Source of the DNA: Helianthus annuus
Lineage: Eukaryota > Streptophyta > Magnoliopsida > Asterales > Asteraceae
Length of the DNA stretch: 64,000 nucleotides
Direction of reading: 5' to 3'
Assembly: GCF_002127325.2 (NCBI RefSeq)
Contig: NC_035437.2
Location: forward strand, 157,677,597-157,741,596
Shown: piece by piece, positions 11,359-22,999 of the stretch
How the letters are laid out: every line of letters starts with the position of its first letter
Numbering within the stretch: position 1 is the first letter of the stretch
Program-made: the position numbers and the translations under genes
The notes under the pieces: generated by a model
What the model saw: only the letters and a program-made list of their open reading frames with translations
Told to the model about the DNA's origin: nothing
The model's database searches: none

Positions 11359-12805
11359 CTAACACGGTTGAGGCTGTTTCTAAGGTGCCATCAGCTAATT
11401 CAACCTCATACTTTACACTTAAGGCTTTAACATGCAATTTCAACAAATCACAAAACTTATTATCTACAAAAGATTTATCTGCTCCAGAATAAAACAACAC
11501 TCTTGCGTAAACATCATTTATTAGGAAGGTAACTGTTATCACGTTGTTGTTCTGGATAGCCTCCTGCGCGTTCATCTGAAAGACCCTGGCATTGGTCTTC
11601 TTCCCTTCATCAGCTTTCTTTGCAGCTTTTGGGCAATTTTTCTTAATGTGCCCTTTTTCGTCGCAACTGTAGCATGTTGCGTCCTTCAGCTTCTTACAGT
11701 CTAGGGTCTTGTGCTCAGAAGATTTGCAAATCCCACATGGCCTTGGCTGAGACTGGGATTTTGAGTCATATCTACACTTCCCAAAATGGTGCTTCTTACA
11801 GACCTTGCACTTGGGTTTATCACCCGACTGTTGACCATCCTTCTTATTTCCAGAACCCTTCTTGGGGTCATTGTTTCCCTTGTGCTTCTTATCTGACCGC
11901 CATGAATTGTCATCCTCACGCTTCCTTTTCTCTGCATCAGTGTTCCTCAGCGATCTCTGCCTGACCGCGTCCAGTGTGAGGGACAGAGATATATCAGCTG
12001 CAGACCTGAATGTAGTTGGCCGAGAGGCCTTCACGCTTGCCTTAATCTCTGGGGCTAAACTCTCAATGAAACGAGCTATTCTTTTGGGTTCCGGGGTCAC
12101 AAGATAAGGAACCAACCTTGACATTGTATTAAAGCTCGTAAGGTAAGCTTGGCAATCCAGGTTTTTCATCACCAATGACAGAAAATCAGATTTAATCTTT
12201 TCAACTTCATGCTGATGGCAGTAGTTCTCCTTGATGAGGGTAACAAATTGATTCCATGTCATATTGTACAGTGGAATCTTCCCAGTAGCTTGAATCAACA
12301 ATCTCCACCAGGCTAAGGCCTCACCTTTGAACGATTGAGATACAAACTTTACAATATCCCTTTTAGCACATCCACTAATATCTACCACAGTGTCCATCTC
12401 ATCCAACCAAGTCATGCAATCCACTGCCCCTTTCTCCCTAGTGAAATCTCGGGGTTTGCAAGAAATAAAATATTTATAAGTACAGGACTTAGCACGTGGT
12501 TCATTATCAAACACTATCCTCTTGGATGGAATACTGTTTTGGTTTGAGGAATGTCGATCATCATCTGTCTTCGACTCATTTTTCTTAGAGGGTGGCTTGC
12601 TGTGAGCCTCAGAATAAGTCTTAGGCTTGGAATGCGGAGTGGATAGGGTCCTACTTCGAGTCCCACTAGATTCACTATACTATCGTTCCATAGCTTTTGC
12701 AACAGCATTATCTACTAATGCTTGCAGTTCTGCTCCGGTCATCTGTATCCTAGCATTCTCGTGGTTTTCCACCGGATGACTGTTTATCTCATCCGACCCA
12801 GCCAT
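11303..12805 (-). pseudogene. gag: Tekay-1 gag and protease start (broken)
   Basis: This would encode the capsid/nucleocapsid protein that packages the element RNA, running into protease. The ATG at 12805 gives MAGSDE, the same start as in Tekay-2 (35105). There is a TAG at 12680-12682 where Tekay-2 has CAG. The frame then stays open for about 400 codons. The capsid-like region is 12500-12000, followed by a basic stretch and zinc knuckles near 11800-11640 (CKVCKKHHFGKC, CYSCDEKGHIKKNC). The protease site reads LFYSGADKS: the Tyr codon at 11489-11491 replaces the catalytic Asp that Tekay-2 keeps (LFDSGADKS). A small deletion near 11315-11325 shifts the frame into the next ORF. Confidence 0.9.
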
Positions 12806-13647
12806 GTGGCTTAAATTGCTACATATAAGAAAATAATGGGCAAGGTTTATTTAGAAGCTTTTACAGTATTTTATGATTTATTAACCATGGTTCTAATAAC
12901 CATTTTGGTTAATTTGTTAATTATTTATATATTCTCAGGACCTTTATTACAATCCTATATCATAATTTAATAATAGCACAAAAAGTATAGTCATACAGGC
13001 AAATTTAATTTATAAACCAAGATTTTACAGAATGAAGGTATTTAAGGTTTGAATCAAAGTTCATTACCTTTTTCTAGACAGGGAGTTGTAGGCTACTACT
13101 GTCTTTAGTCCCAAGGACATTAATTTTAGCCCGTAGACACTTCATCCATAAGGGATGGTTATAAAAATAAGGGAAATTTGGAATAATCCAAAATAAAGAT
13201 GACTTATGTGATTTTAGCGAATCACATTGTGTCAAGAATGTTAACATACTTTCAGATGTTAACAAGATTTGGAATCGTTTATGTAGGTTTTACCATTTTG
13301 GCCCCGTCTACAACGACATATAGACTAGGTTTTACCTTTAAGATTCTTTTAATATTTATCGCAGAATAATCCTAAATTGAGATGTTAATATGGATCTGAA
13401 TCTAATTATGGAACTACCATCTTGGCCCTGTCTTATGATGACACATGGCTAGGTCTTGTCCTTTTTCGATTTTGCCATTTTATTATAATGGTAGATCTTT
13501 TAATAGAATGTTATTTTCATTTAGTTTATGTTTTATGTTTATGCATATAATTAACAATAAATAAATATGAAAATTAAAATTAAACTATTCCATTACCAAC
13601 TCAACAGTACAAATTTTGCCCTAAACGGGACTTCTAAGAAATAACAT
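12806..13647 (-). mobile_element. Tekay-1 leader between extra ORF and gag
   Basis: This is non-coding and AT-rich, and is matched by 35106-35930 in Tekay-2. It contains two copies of a block with CATCTTGGCC, ACACATGGCTAGGT and nearby words, at about 13290-13340 and 13425-13470. Just upstream of the gag ATG the minus strand has a pyrimidine-rich run ending TTATATGTAG in both elements. This could be a splice acceptor, which is inference only. Confidence 0.6.
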
Positions 13648-13780
13648 GCCCACGCAGGGGCGAAACAAACAAACATACCCACACAGGGGTCAACAGAAAG
13701 ACATGCCCACGCAGGGGCAGAACAAAAGATAAGCCCACGCAGGGGCTGAGTACAGAAACAAAAGTCCACGCAGGGACTTG
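13648..13780 (-). repeat. Array of five hairpins with constant loop in Tekay-1 leader
   Basis: The plus strand shows five copies, about 26-30 bp apart, of CCCACGCAGGGG and close variants. Each is an inverted repeat around a fixed six-base centre (ACGCAG, with ACACAG in one). The arms differ but stay complementary: GCCC/GGGC, ACCC/GGGT, AGCCC/GGGCT and AAGTCC/GGACTT. Such compensating change points to selection on RNA pairing in the sense (minus-strand) transcript. The same five-copy array is in Tekay-2 at about 35930-36068. Confidence 0.75.
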
Positions 13781-13815
13781 ATTACATAAATAAATAAATA
13801 AATAAATAAGGAATT

Positions 13816-15045
13816 TCAATAATCCCTTCTCTTGGACTTCCCCTTGATCAGGTCTGATAACCCCTTGAAGAAGCCTCAGGTGTTTCTGCGCTCTGCTTGA
13901 ATATCCCACTCACATTGGTCCAATCTATCAAGGACCTCTCGTTGGCGCTCCGGTGGAATCAGTTGCGGCTGCGGCGGCTGCTGATGCAAAGGTTGAGGAG
14001 GTGGCGGTTGCTGGTACACATAAGGTGGGTACCCAGTGGTCCAAGGACCACCATAGGGCCCTTCAGGGTGACGAGCATTGTAGTCCCATGCCTCCTGGTA
14101 CGGGTCTACATTGGCATAGTTGTAGCTGTTGTGGCCCGGTAGCTCAAATGGGTTATACGCCGCTGAACCGGCGTATGCAGGGATTGGGTTAACAAAACCC
14201 AATGGTGGCGCCACAGGCGCAGAGTTTGCCTCCGAGACGGGGTTTGATGGCCCCCCCATCTGTGGTTCTTCTTCTTGGAGTGGCGGGTAGTGACTGCCAC
14301 TCGAGGGTTGAGGAGTGCTGATGCGGACTCCTCCTCGCATGGACATCCGCGAGTTTGATCTTCTCCGCCTCGGTGGCTCCAGAGGCGGCTGCTGAACTGG
14401 TGGTGGTGGTGGTGGCGGAGTGACTGCCACAAATCGAGAATCCTCTGAAGGATCCTGCTGTTGTTGTTGCTGCTGCTGCTGGTATGGAGACGAGTGCTCA
14501 GAGGGGGTAAAATACCACTCAAACTGGTTGAACCTAGCTTGATAACTGTCTGGACCACGATAGGGTGATCGATGAAAAGAAGACCCATCAGAGATTTTGA
14601 TGGGATGGTTTGGAGTTCCGGTGGCTGGTTCGATTGGATCTGAGTCCTCGTCCATATCCATGGCGTGATCGCCAGAGAAATGGTCTTCCGGTCCTAGTGG
14701 GTTAAAACCCACGGGTTCTTGAATGTAGTTAGCCGGGTTGAACCGGCTCTGAAAGGCGGGAGTGGGGTCGCCGAAAGAATGGTGCGAATTTGATCGCTGC
14801 AGAGGTATGAAGGAAGGTTGGGGGTTGTTGGGCTCATTCTCAGACTGAGGCCCAAAATAATGAAGGTATGATGGTGAGGAGCTTAGGGAGACAGATCGCC
14901 TCCCGGGTTCAATATATGTCCTCCAAGGTTCCTGAGGACTGGTACTCATGGTAATTGACGGTGTACGCCGGTGAGAAGGCCCGACCTCGTGGTCATGGCC
15001 CGTCACCGGGGCCTTGCCTCTGCCTCTCCGGAATCGCGGCGACAT
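13816..15045 (-). CDS. Extra proline/glutamine-rich ORF upstream of Tekay-1 gag
   Basis: This ORF of 389 codons (15045-13876) starts about 175 bp inside the primer site, ahead of gag, so it is the first ORF of the genomic RNA. I recognise no known domain. The N-terminus is basic (MSPRFRRGRGK). The middle has serine-rich and acidic stretches (MDMDEDSD), a run of nine Gln near residue 190, a run of seven Pro near 210, and RRRRSNSR. The C-terminal third is Pro/Gln/Tyr-rich. The stop at 13876 is TGA where Tekay-2 has CGA. Beyond it the frame continues about 20 codons (GFFKGLSDL, KGKSKRR) to a TGA at 13816-13818. The tail is conserved in Tekay-2 at 36099-36199, so the ORF is probably genuine and recently truncated. 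A nucleic-acid-binding or nuclear role would be a guess. Confidence 0.6.
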
Positions 15046-15220
15046 GCTTAATCTGTAAACATAATTAAAGATAACAACGAGAAATATATACTATAAAAGA
15101 AAAAATAAAACAAAATAGAATTTGTCCTATGTTATTTGTCTAGACTCGAGGATCGAGGAATGTGCAATTCGTGTAACTGAGATTAAACACAAAAGGCCAG
15201 TGTTTAATTCACTCAGTGTT

Positions 15221-15233
15221 GGATCTGATACCA
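15221..15233 (-). other. Primer binding site of Tekay-1
   Basis: The minus strand reads TGGTATCAGATCC, three bases from the LTR end at 15237. Ten bases match the 3' end of plant initiator tRNA-Met, which pairs with TGGTATCAGAGC, and base 11 is changed. It is the start point of minus-strand synthesis. Confidence 0.85.
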
Positions 15234-15236
15234 ACC

Positions 15237-18200
15237 TATCACACCCCGATATTTCCACATATTACCGATGGGCCTGGTGGGGAGTATCATGACGTAGTTG
15301 ATATCATCATAGTCAAACAACACAAATTTAAATGCACAGCGGAAGCAAAAGATAGATTTATTTTAACCGAATAAAATTGTAATATTAAGTATCATAAACA
15401 GTTGAAATAGATCCACAGGCGGAACAAAATAGAGAGGAAACTTGTTCAACAGACTTAAATGCATCCAAGCTTGCGAGACTCTTATTGATGCTAAGGAGAG
15501 GCCAGCCTATTACGAGTAGTACCTGCACTTAGTCTTTTTGGGAAAATACGTCAGTTTACACTGGTAAATACAATTTAACTGACTCATTTTGAAAAGATTT
15601 AAAATTGATTTGAATGCACATGGCAAAAAAGATTTTTATAACTTGGGATAATTATTTGAATATAAACTTGTAAAAGAATTACATGTTTCTTATGTGTTCA
15701 GTAGCCCGGGTTTACACCGGGTTAAAGATCAATAGACACACCACATGATATAGTCCCGCAACGGTTAATCCCGAAACCGGCGGTTATACCTTATTAATTA
15801 TTTATGCACTAACGGGTGTACGCCTACACCCGCATGCTGGGGTCGTGGCCATTTCTTAAAATGATGCCAAGGATATCTGGGACATGGTCATTAACCCCCC
15901 AAAGGCTTTAAGCAAACAAAACAATTTAAACGGGTCATTTCAATGGTTTAACCTTCATACAATTAAAGATTCAAAGCCCGACCAAGCGGTATTTTATATA
16001 CCGTACCCCAAGCTCGTATAGGGAAAATAAGTTAAAAGTATTTACCTTTGCAAGTAATAATCACAATAAGTAAGTGCACGTAGCTTTTACCGGGTCTCCT
16101 ATTCTGGAACGAAGGTTTATAATAACCTATTAGATTTCTAATGGGTCTTAATTTAGCCTAAGCTTAGGCCGGTTAGTTTTAAAGAAAGATACGGTTCAAA
16201 TGCATGATTAAGCGAAGACCGGAATTGAATGTGATTTAGACCCGATGAGTTTGGATACTTGTATAATATGGGTAAACTAAACACATTCTGGATTTGGAGA
16301 CAAAAAGGATATGGTTTGACCCGTTTCCGCAAATATATGCAAACTAGTTACATAAGCCGATCCGAACGCGAAAGTGCGTAACGGGTAACCATAAGAGTCA
16401 TATACAAGTTTCCTAGGTTAATATGCATTAAATATGTTGTGACATCTATAAGATATCTTCTATTATGCCCAAATTGATTTTAAACACAAACTATGCCTCG
16501 TAAGGGCATTTTGGTCATTTAAAAGGTTATAAAAGAGTTTAATTAGCAATCTGAGTTACAGGTCTGATTTATTCAGTAAATATACTTAATTTATCAAGTT
16601 ATAACAGTAGGGTATCATCTATATGTGAAATTTATTAATTATAACCATACTATGCACCGTAGGGGCATTTTGGTAATTTCACATAAGCCTAAAATGGTCA
16701 AAACTAGAAATCTGAGTTTAAAACTTTTGCTTACTGCTAAAGTATAAAAATTTACTGAATATATTAGTAGGCATTAATCCTTATATGTTTAAAATAGTTT
16801 TGATCCATACTATGCGTTAAAAACGCTTAAAAAGGCGATTTGGAGCCATTTCCGGGTTTTCAAAGGAAAGCTGATATTTTTATAATTCCAGAAGGCTCAA
16901 AATAATTTATTTATCATATTAGACTAGTAGAAAAAGGTTTGGTATCAAAAGGATTTGTAAAACTCATTTTATAGCCCGAAAGGGCAAAACCGGCAATAAC
17001 CGAAATAAGCTTAGAATTCTAAGTTATGCTCAGCCTAAAAATAATTAAAAATCTCCAAAAATCCCAAAATATTATATTATATCAGTGGGTAAAAAGTTTG
17101 TTATCAAAAATTGGGTTTAGAGAAGCTATATGCTAATTATGTCATTTAATTATTAAAAAGCTTTCTAATTACGCTAATGAGCATAACTCTTAATCTAGAC
17201 CTCAAACTGATGTCAAATTTTAGGTGCAAGCTTATAAATTAGTAACTAAGGTGTCTACTCTTTTATATTTTCAAAAAATCTTATTTTAAGGTCATTTGGG
17301 CATAATGGTCAACATATAAGCATTTAACGGAAACATGCATGTGAATTGGATAACTAGTGAATCAAGTTGCATAATATCAGAGGGTCATACTAACATGAAA
17401 CCTAGTCCTAAATAATCTCTAAGGCATTTCTAAACTATGCTCAAATGGGTCAGAACTGAAAGTCAAAGCAGAAGACAAACTATGCGACTTTCGGTTCCGA
17501 ACCGAGCCTAAACAAAAAATTGTCAGGGTGAACATGTTTAGACATGTTCTTACACTAATTACCAAGTTATATTAATGATAAAATAGGTTGCATGTATCCT
17601 ACATTGCTAATTATGCATTAATTTGAAAATAAGCTTTCTGTTGACTTTTTAAGATCAAGTTTGACCCGACAATTGACCTAGTTAGAGTGGAAATCATAGG
17701 GTATCCTTTTAAGGGTTTGTTACCCACATAATTACCTACTCATAGGTATTTTTAATTCGATATTTGGCTGGATAATTATTATATTAATCTCGAAGTCAAA
17801 CCTTAATTACGATGGTTTGACTTTTAGCTAATTAACTAAGCTAAACTGAATTAAAGAGGATTAAGGACACTTACAAGAGTCCTAAGTAGGCTTATGGATC
17901 CTAAGAGAAGTTGGTTGTTGACCAAAGAGCTCCAGAATAATTCTTCAAGTGAGTTTTGAATGAGCAAGATCAAAGTTGCAACCACTAGCTCTTATATAGT
18001 GAACCACATTGCATGGGATACTTACAACTAAGTCTAGGAATGATCCGAGATGAGTCCAGGTGCCCCCTTTGATGCCAAAACCAGTTGCCCAACTCCTGAT
18101 TTCGAAAACCACTGAAGTAAGGCGGTGCAACAGGCTGAACAGGCATCTGTCCATTTTCTGCTGCCAGCGACTGTCTTACGGACCGTAAGCTAAAAGCCTT

Positions 18201-18800
18201 GCGGACCATAAGAACCTCTTATGGAACGTAAGCCCTTGGTCTTGCGGTCCGTAACCGACCTTGGGTTAAATCTCCCGGTTACAGAGCTTACGGACCGTAA
18301 GCCTAAAGCCATACGGTCCGTATCCGATGACCAGAATCCAAAAATTTGCAAACTTTAAGGTTTTGACCATGCAACTTTCTTAGTCCGAATCTTGGGTCTT
18401 TTTAATCAGTATGGGGCCACTTGATCAGTGTTTGCATGTCTAGCCATGCACTTACACAACTTGGATCCTTATGGAAAGGTTGGCCATGCATTTAAATGAG
18501 GTTTAATTCTTTGAATAAGAATTTTAATTATGAACTTGTAGTAACATTTTAAAGAACCCAAATTTCTTTATAACTTGAATTTATTTATTTAGGAATAACC
18601 GGCTAAATATATCAGATGTTTTATCATAACGATTTAATGGTCTTGGGATTTATAACTTGGGTTGCTCAGAGGTATTTTAATAACGTGTCGCCCTTTCTTA
18701 AAATCCTACTACATCTTTTATTTGATCCGGGTTCCTGACACGTTTATCTGACATGACACGTGTCTTTGTTTTATTGGGTATGATCTTACGAGGTGTTACA
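15237..18800 (-). mobile_element. 5' LTR of Tekay-1
   Basis: This LTR is about 3.56 kb and ends at the primer site on the inside and at the GTGCT target duplication on the outside. It aligns along its length with 4312-7867 with scattered substitutions and small indels, so the insertion is not brand new. Its inner end reads TATCACACC on the plus strand, with one change from the TGTCACACC of the other copies. The TATA box TATATAAGAG lies at 17989-17998 on the minus strand. The palindromes at 18175-18330 lie upstream of it. Short open frames inside are not genes. Confidence 0.9.
17989..17998 (-). promoter_or_regulatory. TATA box of Tekay-1 5' LTR
   Basis: The minus strand reads TATATAAGAG at the position matching 7054-7063 and 27459-27468. 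As part of the 5' LTR this would drive the full-length element RNA. Confidence 0.6.
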
Positions 18801-18805
18801 GTGCT
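18801..18805. other. Target site duplication of Tekay-1, right copy
   Basis: GTGCT matches 3908-3912. Joining the two flanks restores the interior of element D. Confidence 0.85.
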
Positions 18806-19900
18806 GTCCCAGACTATGGACATATGCCTTTAGTAAGAGTTGTTAACTCACTTTAGGGTGCGCGTTGTGTCAAAAGTCTTGTGTCGACGACGCAAACTGG
18901 TATAGTAGGTAACAATCACCAAAACACTCTCAGTAACGGTTGCACATCCTGAGTAACTAGGACTAGTGTACGGTTGTTTCACATAAGGTTGATTTCCATC
19001 AACTGTAAACTAAGTAGGTGTTGTTTCCAGCCGTGGACAAAATCGGTAGCACATGCCTGCAACATGTCTTCAGTAGTTTGTTTGGTTCGACCACTCGTTC
19101 GTGGGTGTTAAGCAGTGCTCATGCATGATCGTGACCCGAAGGATTTGTGCATGTGTTGCCACAAATCAGACTTGAAACGTAAGTCATATTTAGAGACGAT
19201 GGGAATCGGCGCCCTGCGCCTAGCAGCTACTTTCTTCAAGTAGTTGTTTGCAAGATATTGAAAACTTGTCGGTTTCCTCAACCACGAGAAAACGTTCGGT
19301 TTTACTTAGGTGATTCCATCATTACTCAACTGATGCCATCTTTGAGTTTGAGTTACTTACTCATGCCCCGCAGGGACTTGGTTAAAAGGTTTTCCTCTTT
19401 TTCGAGTATGGAGGTTACCGTCCCCAATTCTAGACTGTGAGTAGTGTAGTTTCCTCACAACCTTGCGTTGTCGAGTTACGTAGGCAATGATTATCCTTGC
19501 GTCACTTCAGCTAGTGCTTCGAGTACTTGAATGGGCGCACTGCTGCAAGTAGTAATTTCATCAATGCCCTGGACAAGATAGGGTAGGATAGGAGTACCTC
19601 ATAGTACATCTTTCAATCATGGGAATTGCGAATCCCAGAGCATCCTTCTAGTGCTAGGTGATACTCTTTCGAGTTTAAGCCATGAGAGATTGTGTACGTG
19701 ATTTAAAACTTAGCGTAATGCGGTTTGTGTCGTAGGTGCTCCATGGTAAGGCGTAGGTATCGTTTGGATTCCTACTGGTTCTTGGGGTAGATTCGGATGT
19801 CGTCGGAGAAATAAGTGGCAAATCTGTCAAGGTAGGGTAAATTCGAATCTCAATTCGAATGTCATGTCTAGGAAGTCGTATAGGTCGTATCGAGTTCGAA
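18801..19900 (-). pseudogene. pol: Fossil pol of element D: RT, RNase H and integrase remnants
   Basis: No long ORF remains, but minus-strand translation recovers Ty3 motifs in the right order. RT remains at 19784-19837 (PYLDRFATYFSDDIRIYP, a worn form of the PYLDKF...FIDDILIYS block). RNase H remains at about 19440-19590 (GIDEITTCSSAPIQ, then NYTTHSLELG after stops). Integrase remains at 19046-19203 (FKSDLWQHMHKSFGS, then HPRTSGRTKQTTEDMLQ with one stop). The spacing is roughly that of a normal pol. Tekay-1 is inserted downstream of the integrase core. This is a Ty3 element much older than Tekay-1. Confidence 0.75.
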
Positions 19901-21838
19901 AGATAGTGCTTGTGATAACTCTACCTCTGAGGTATTCTTGGCTCGTTGCCCCTCGGGTCATATTCGTAAAGAGTAATTCGTTCGAGCAGGGTTTGTGCAG
20001 AATATGGCGAGGTAAGAACTTGGGAGTTTGTGAAGTATATCACGAATAGTGAAAACACGCAAGAAGGGTAGTCACAATCCCATGCGTTCAACTCGAGTAA
20101 AAACATAAAGGTTTCGAGATTTGCAGCAAGGGTTTATCTGATGTCAAAGATGTAGCTCATCACACACAAATGGTATGAGGTTAAACTGAAGAACGTCGTT
20201 AGCTGATAGGAGTGTTATATTGACATGGTTGGCACAACAAGAACTAGCTGAAGAAGGATGACCGTCGTACAGGTTTGTAGCGTTAAGGTTCACTGAAATT
20301 TTCGTCAAAGTTGTCGGGCTCCACTCATGCGAAGGGGGAATAATTCACCTTGATCGATGAACTTAGATGAGTTTGCAGTTTATCGAGTCGGTAAGCAATA
20401 AGTTCGGAGGAGTTTCCTTAGGTTGTGAGAATGAATCTGACATATGGCTGTGTGGTCAAGAGGTTTCAAAGTAAGGATGCGAAAACATGTTCAAGAGGGT
20501 ATAATCGCATTCAATAACACACCACCATCCTCAGGTTTCAAGATGTGATCACCAATGATCGAGGGTTGAGCCTTCCAGATTCTCTAAACTAAAGTGAGTT
20601 CGTATTAGTGTCTCTGCATGGAGAAGCGAGTACGTAGTGTCACTGTGGTAGAGGAAATGATGGTCTTGTCTAAGTCAATAGTAGAGATTAGGCATTGCAT
20701 TAATCGGCAAGCATAGGTTGGTACAAAGGCTAGCAAAAAGATTTCACATAACTAAGATAAACCATCGTAGGATCAAAGTGCGACTTTTGTAGTGTAAGGG
20801 GGAAAAGGGGTGAGGTGAATGTGTAGTTCATCGTGTCCGTCTGTAGGTTGAGTAATCCGTATCGCCGTACTCGAATGTCCCGAAGACTACCACATCATTA
20901 GGAGGCATCCGCTTGCTAAGTTGGGTATACGAAGATGTAAATCAAAGTAGAAGAATAATTAACCACCCAACAGGGTACTAGGGGGTAAGGGTGATCTTGT
21001 GATCGGTGGAAATCGTGGTATGGTTGTTAGCGTTTCATTATATCGGTTGCGGATCGAAGAAACAGGATGTTGGTGACATTCATACGAAGAATTGAGTGAA
21101 ACAAAAATCCAACAAATAACCAAAGAATTTCGCCGACTATTCCGTTCTCCAGAGACAGTTCCAGTAATGGTAGATGGCAGGACGACACGAAAGGAAGGTT
21201 TGTTGCATCATGGTCATGTGAGTATATCATTGGTCCAAGAGTTTGGATGGTAGGATTTCGAGTTGTACATCGCCAAACACGTGTAACTGTGACTGCTTTG
21301 TTTCTGGTGACGACGACTAATGGAGATTATGGGGTTCGTCAACATGGGCGCATGGGTATATTGTTCTCATAAATCCGAGTTCGTTTGGGCCGGTTCTGGT
21401 CTACGTGAATGTTGACGTGCAAACCGAATGTATGGAGGGTCAGATCTAAATTCTAGCTGTAACGGCGACGTCATATCGAGACAATCGTATGGATAAATAG
21501 AAAGCATAAAACAGTTGCCGTAGTAGGGTGAGGAGAAAACAGGAAAAGAATTTGATCACTAAATGTCAAGTTTCAAGTAAACAGTTGAGTGTCAAAGCGA
21601 GCACACTAGGGCTAATAAGGGCAACATGCTACTATGTTTACTAAGCATACCATAAACAACGCATCATGCATATGTAACTAACAAGTAGGTAACATAGACA
21701 TAGACCATACCATTGAAGTGTTGAGCCTTGCACGTGGAGCAAAGTGTCGTTGTGGATCATTGAGCACTGAACAGGTTATAGTCTGGTTTTTGTCGAAAAG
21801 ATTTTTCCTTTTTAAAACCGAATTCACTATAACCAATG
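19900..21838 (-). mobile_element. Upstream interior of element D, no recognisable coding
   Basis: By position this should hold gag, protease and leader of D on the minus strand. I see only short frames with no zinc knuckle or protease motif. The sequence is fairly rich in CG/TG/CA steps, as expected of decayed methylated DNA. Nothing else is recognised here. Confidence 0.5.
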
Positions 21839-21850
21839 CCTCTGATACCA
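21839..21850 (-). other. Primer binding site of element D
   Basis: The minus strand reads TGGTATCAGAGG three bases inside the LTR end at 21854, an initiator tRNA-Met type site. It fixes the orientation and the LTR border. Confidence 0.8.
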
Positions 21851-22329
21851 ATCTGTCACACCCCCAAAATCCACAAGCGGAGTATCACCGCAGGAGGCGT
21901 GACATGACCAGGATCAAGCCACCAATCATTTTGAACAATATAGTAAAGTAAATAAAAGTTCAACCACACAATATAATTGGTGTTCAAAACAAGTTATTCA
22001 AGTTTAAGTTAATCAGCGAAAGCATAAAATGTAAAAACCAAAACATAAGTCATAAGTTCATAAAGTTTAACATGGCACACAACGGTCCATGTCCCACAAC
22101 GACTCCTCCTGCTCGTGCAAGCTCCATAAATACCTAACGACCTGCAAGGCATGTAACAACGAGTCAACAACAAAGTTGAGCGAATTCACAGTTGGTTGTC
22201 CAGTTTAAAGTTGTTTCAAAATCCATAAGTTCATTCAAAAACCAGTTGTTTATCAGTTCCTTTGTTTCCCAAACCATAACCAGTGGGGGCTACCCCATGT
22301 TGTAAACCACTAGACTAGTTATATATATT

Positions 22330-22672
22330 GGCGTCCTTCCCAACCGAGGACAGAGGTACGTATTCTACCCAACCGAGAATACGCAGGTTAAATGTAGGCG
22401 TCCTTCCCAATCCGAGGACGGAGGTACGTATTCTACCCAACCGAGAATACGCATGTTAAATGTAGGCGTCCTTCCCAATCCGACGACGGAGGTACGTATT
22501 CTACCCAACCGAGAATACGCAGGTTAAATGTAGGCGTCCTTCCCAATCCGAGGACGGAGGTATGTATTCTTCCCAATCCGAGAATACGCAGGTTTAGTGT
22601 AGGCGTCCTTCCCAATCCAAGGACGGAGGTACGTATTCTTCCTAATCCGAGAATACGCATGATTAAATGTAG
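22330..22672. repeat. Minisatellite of paired hairpins, block 1
   Basis: There are five units of about 68 bp. Every unit has two inverted repeats: CGTCCT/AGGACG around TCCCAATCCG, and CGTATTCT/AGAATACG around ACCCAACCG or TCCCAATCCG. The two hairpins thus share a loop type but have different stems. Open frames through the block (LGLGR repeats) arise from the period and are not genes. Confidence 0.85.
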
Positions 22673-22999
22673 TCTAGTAGTGGTGAATATACAGGTTTCA
22701 TCTTAGCTTCTTAATCCCATTCCCAACCCACCGGGAATCCCATGCCTTAAGAGTGTGAACTCACCTCAGTTTGCTCGGCAGATAACCATTTGTCCTAAGT
22801 TGGTCAACCACACCCTATTATGGTTACCACTTGTTAGGACGGTAAACAAGTAATCATGTATAAGTTACACGTATCTAACACATATCTAGCACATGGCATA
22901 CAACTTGTAACATCACATTTAAGTATAGGAATCATGTATGAATTTATAACATAGTAATGTAATACAATGTTGTAAACCACTAGACTAGTTATATATATT

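Larger units (their letters stand above)
3913..18800 (-). mobile_element. Tekay/Del-type Ty3 retrotransposon Tekay-1
   Basis: This is a near-complete element of about 14.9 kb read on the minus strand. In order it has a 5' LTR (15237-18800), an iMet-type primer site, an extra ORF, a structured leader, gag, protease, RT, RNase H, integrase with chromodomain, a purine tract and a 3' LTR (3913-7867). The lineage call rests on the chromodomain following integrase, the iMet primer site and the 3.5-kb LTRs. It is inserted in the interior of element D with a 5-bp duplication. It is not autonomous: gag, pol and the chromodomain carry stops and frameshifts, and two catalytic residues are changed. Confidence 0.9.

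Noticed and set aside
22330..22672. Regularly spaced palindromic repeats suggestive of a CRISPR array
   Set aside because: The sequence is plant retrotransposon DNA, the units are contiguous without unique spacers, and no cas genes are present.
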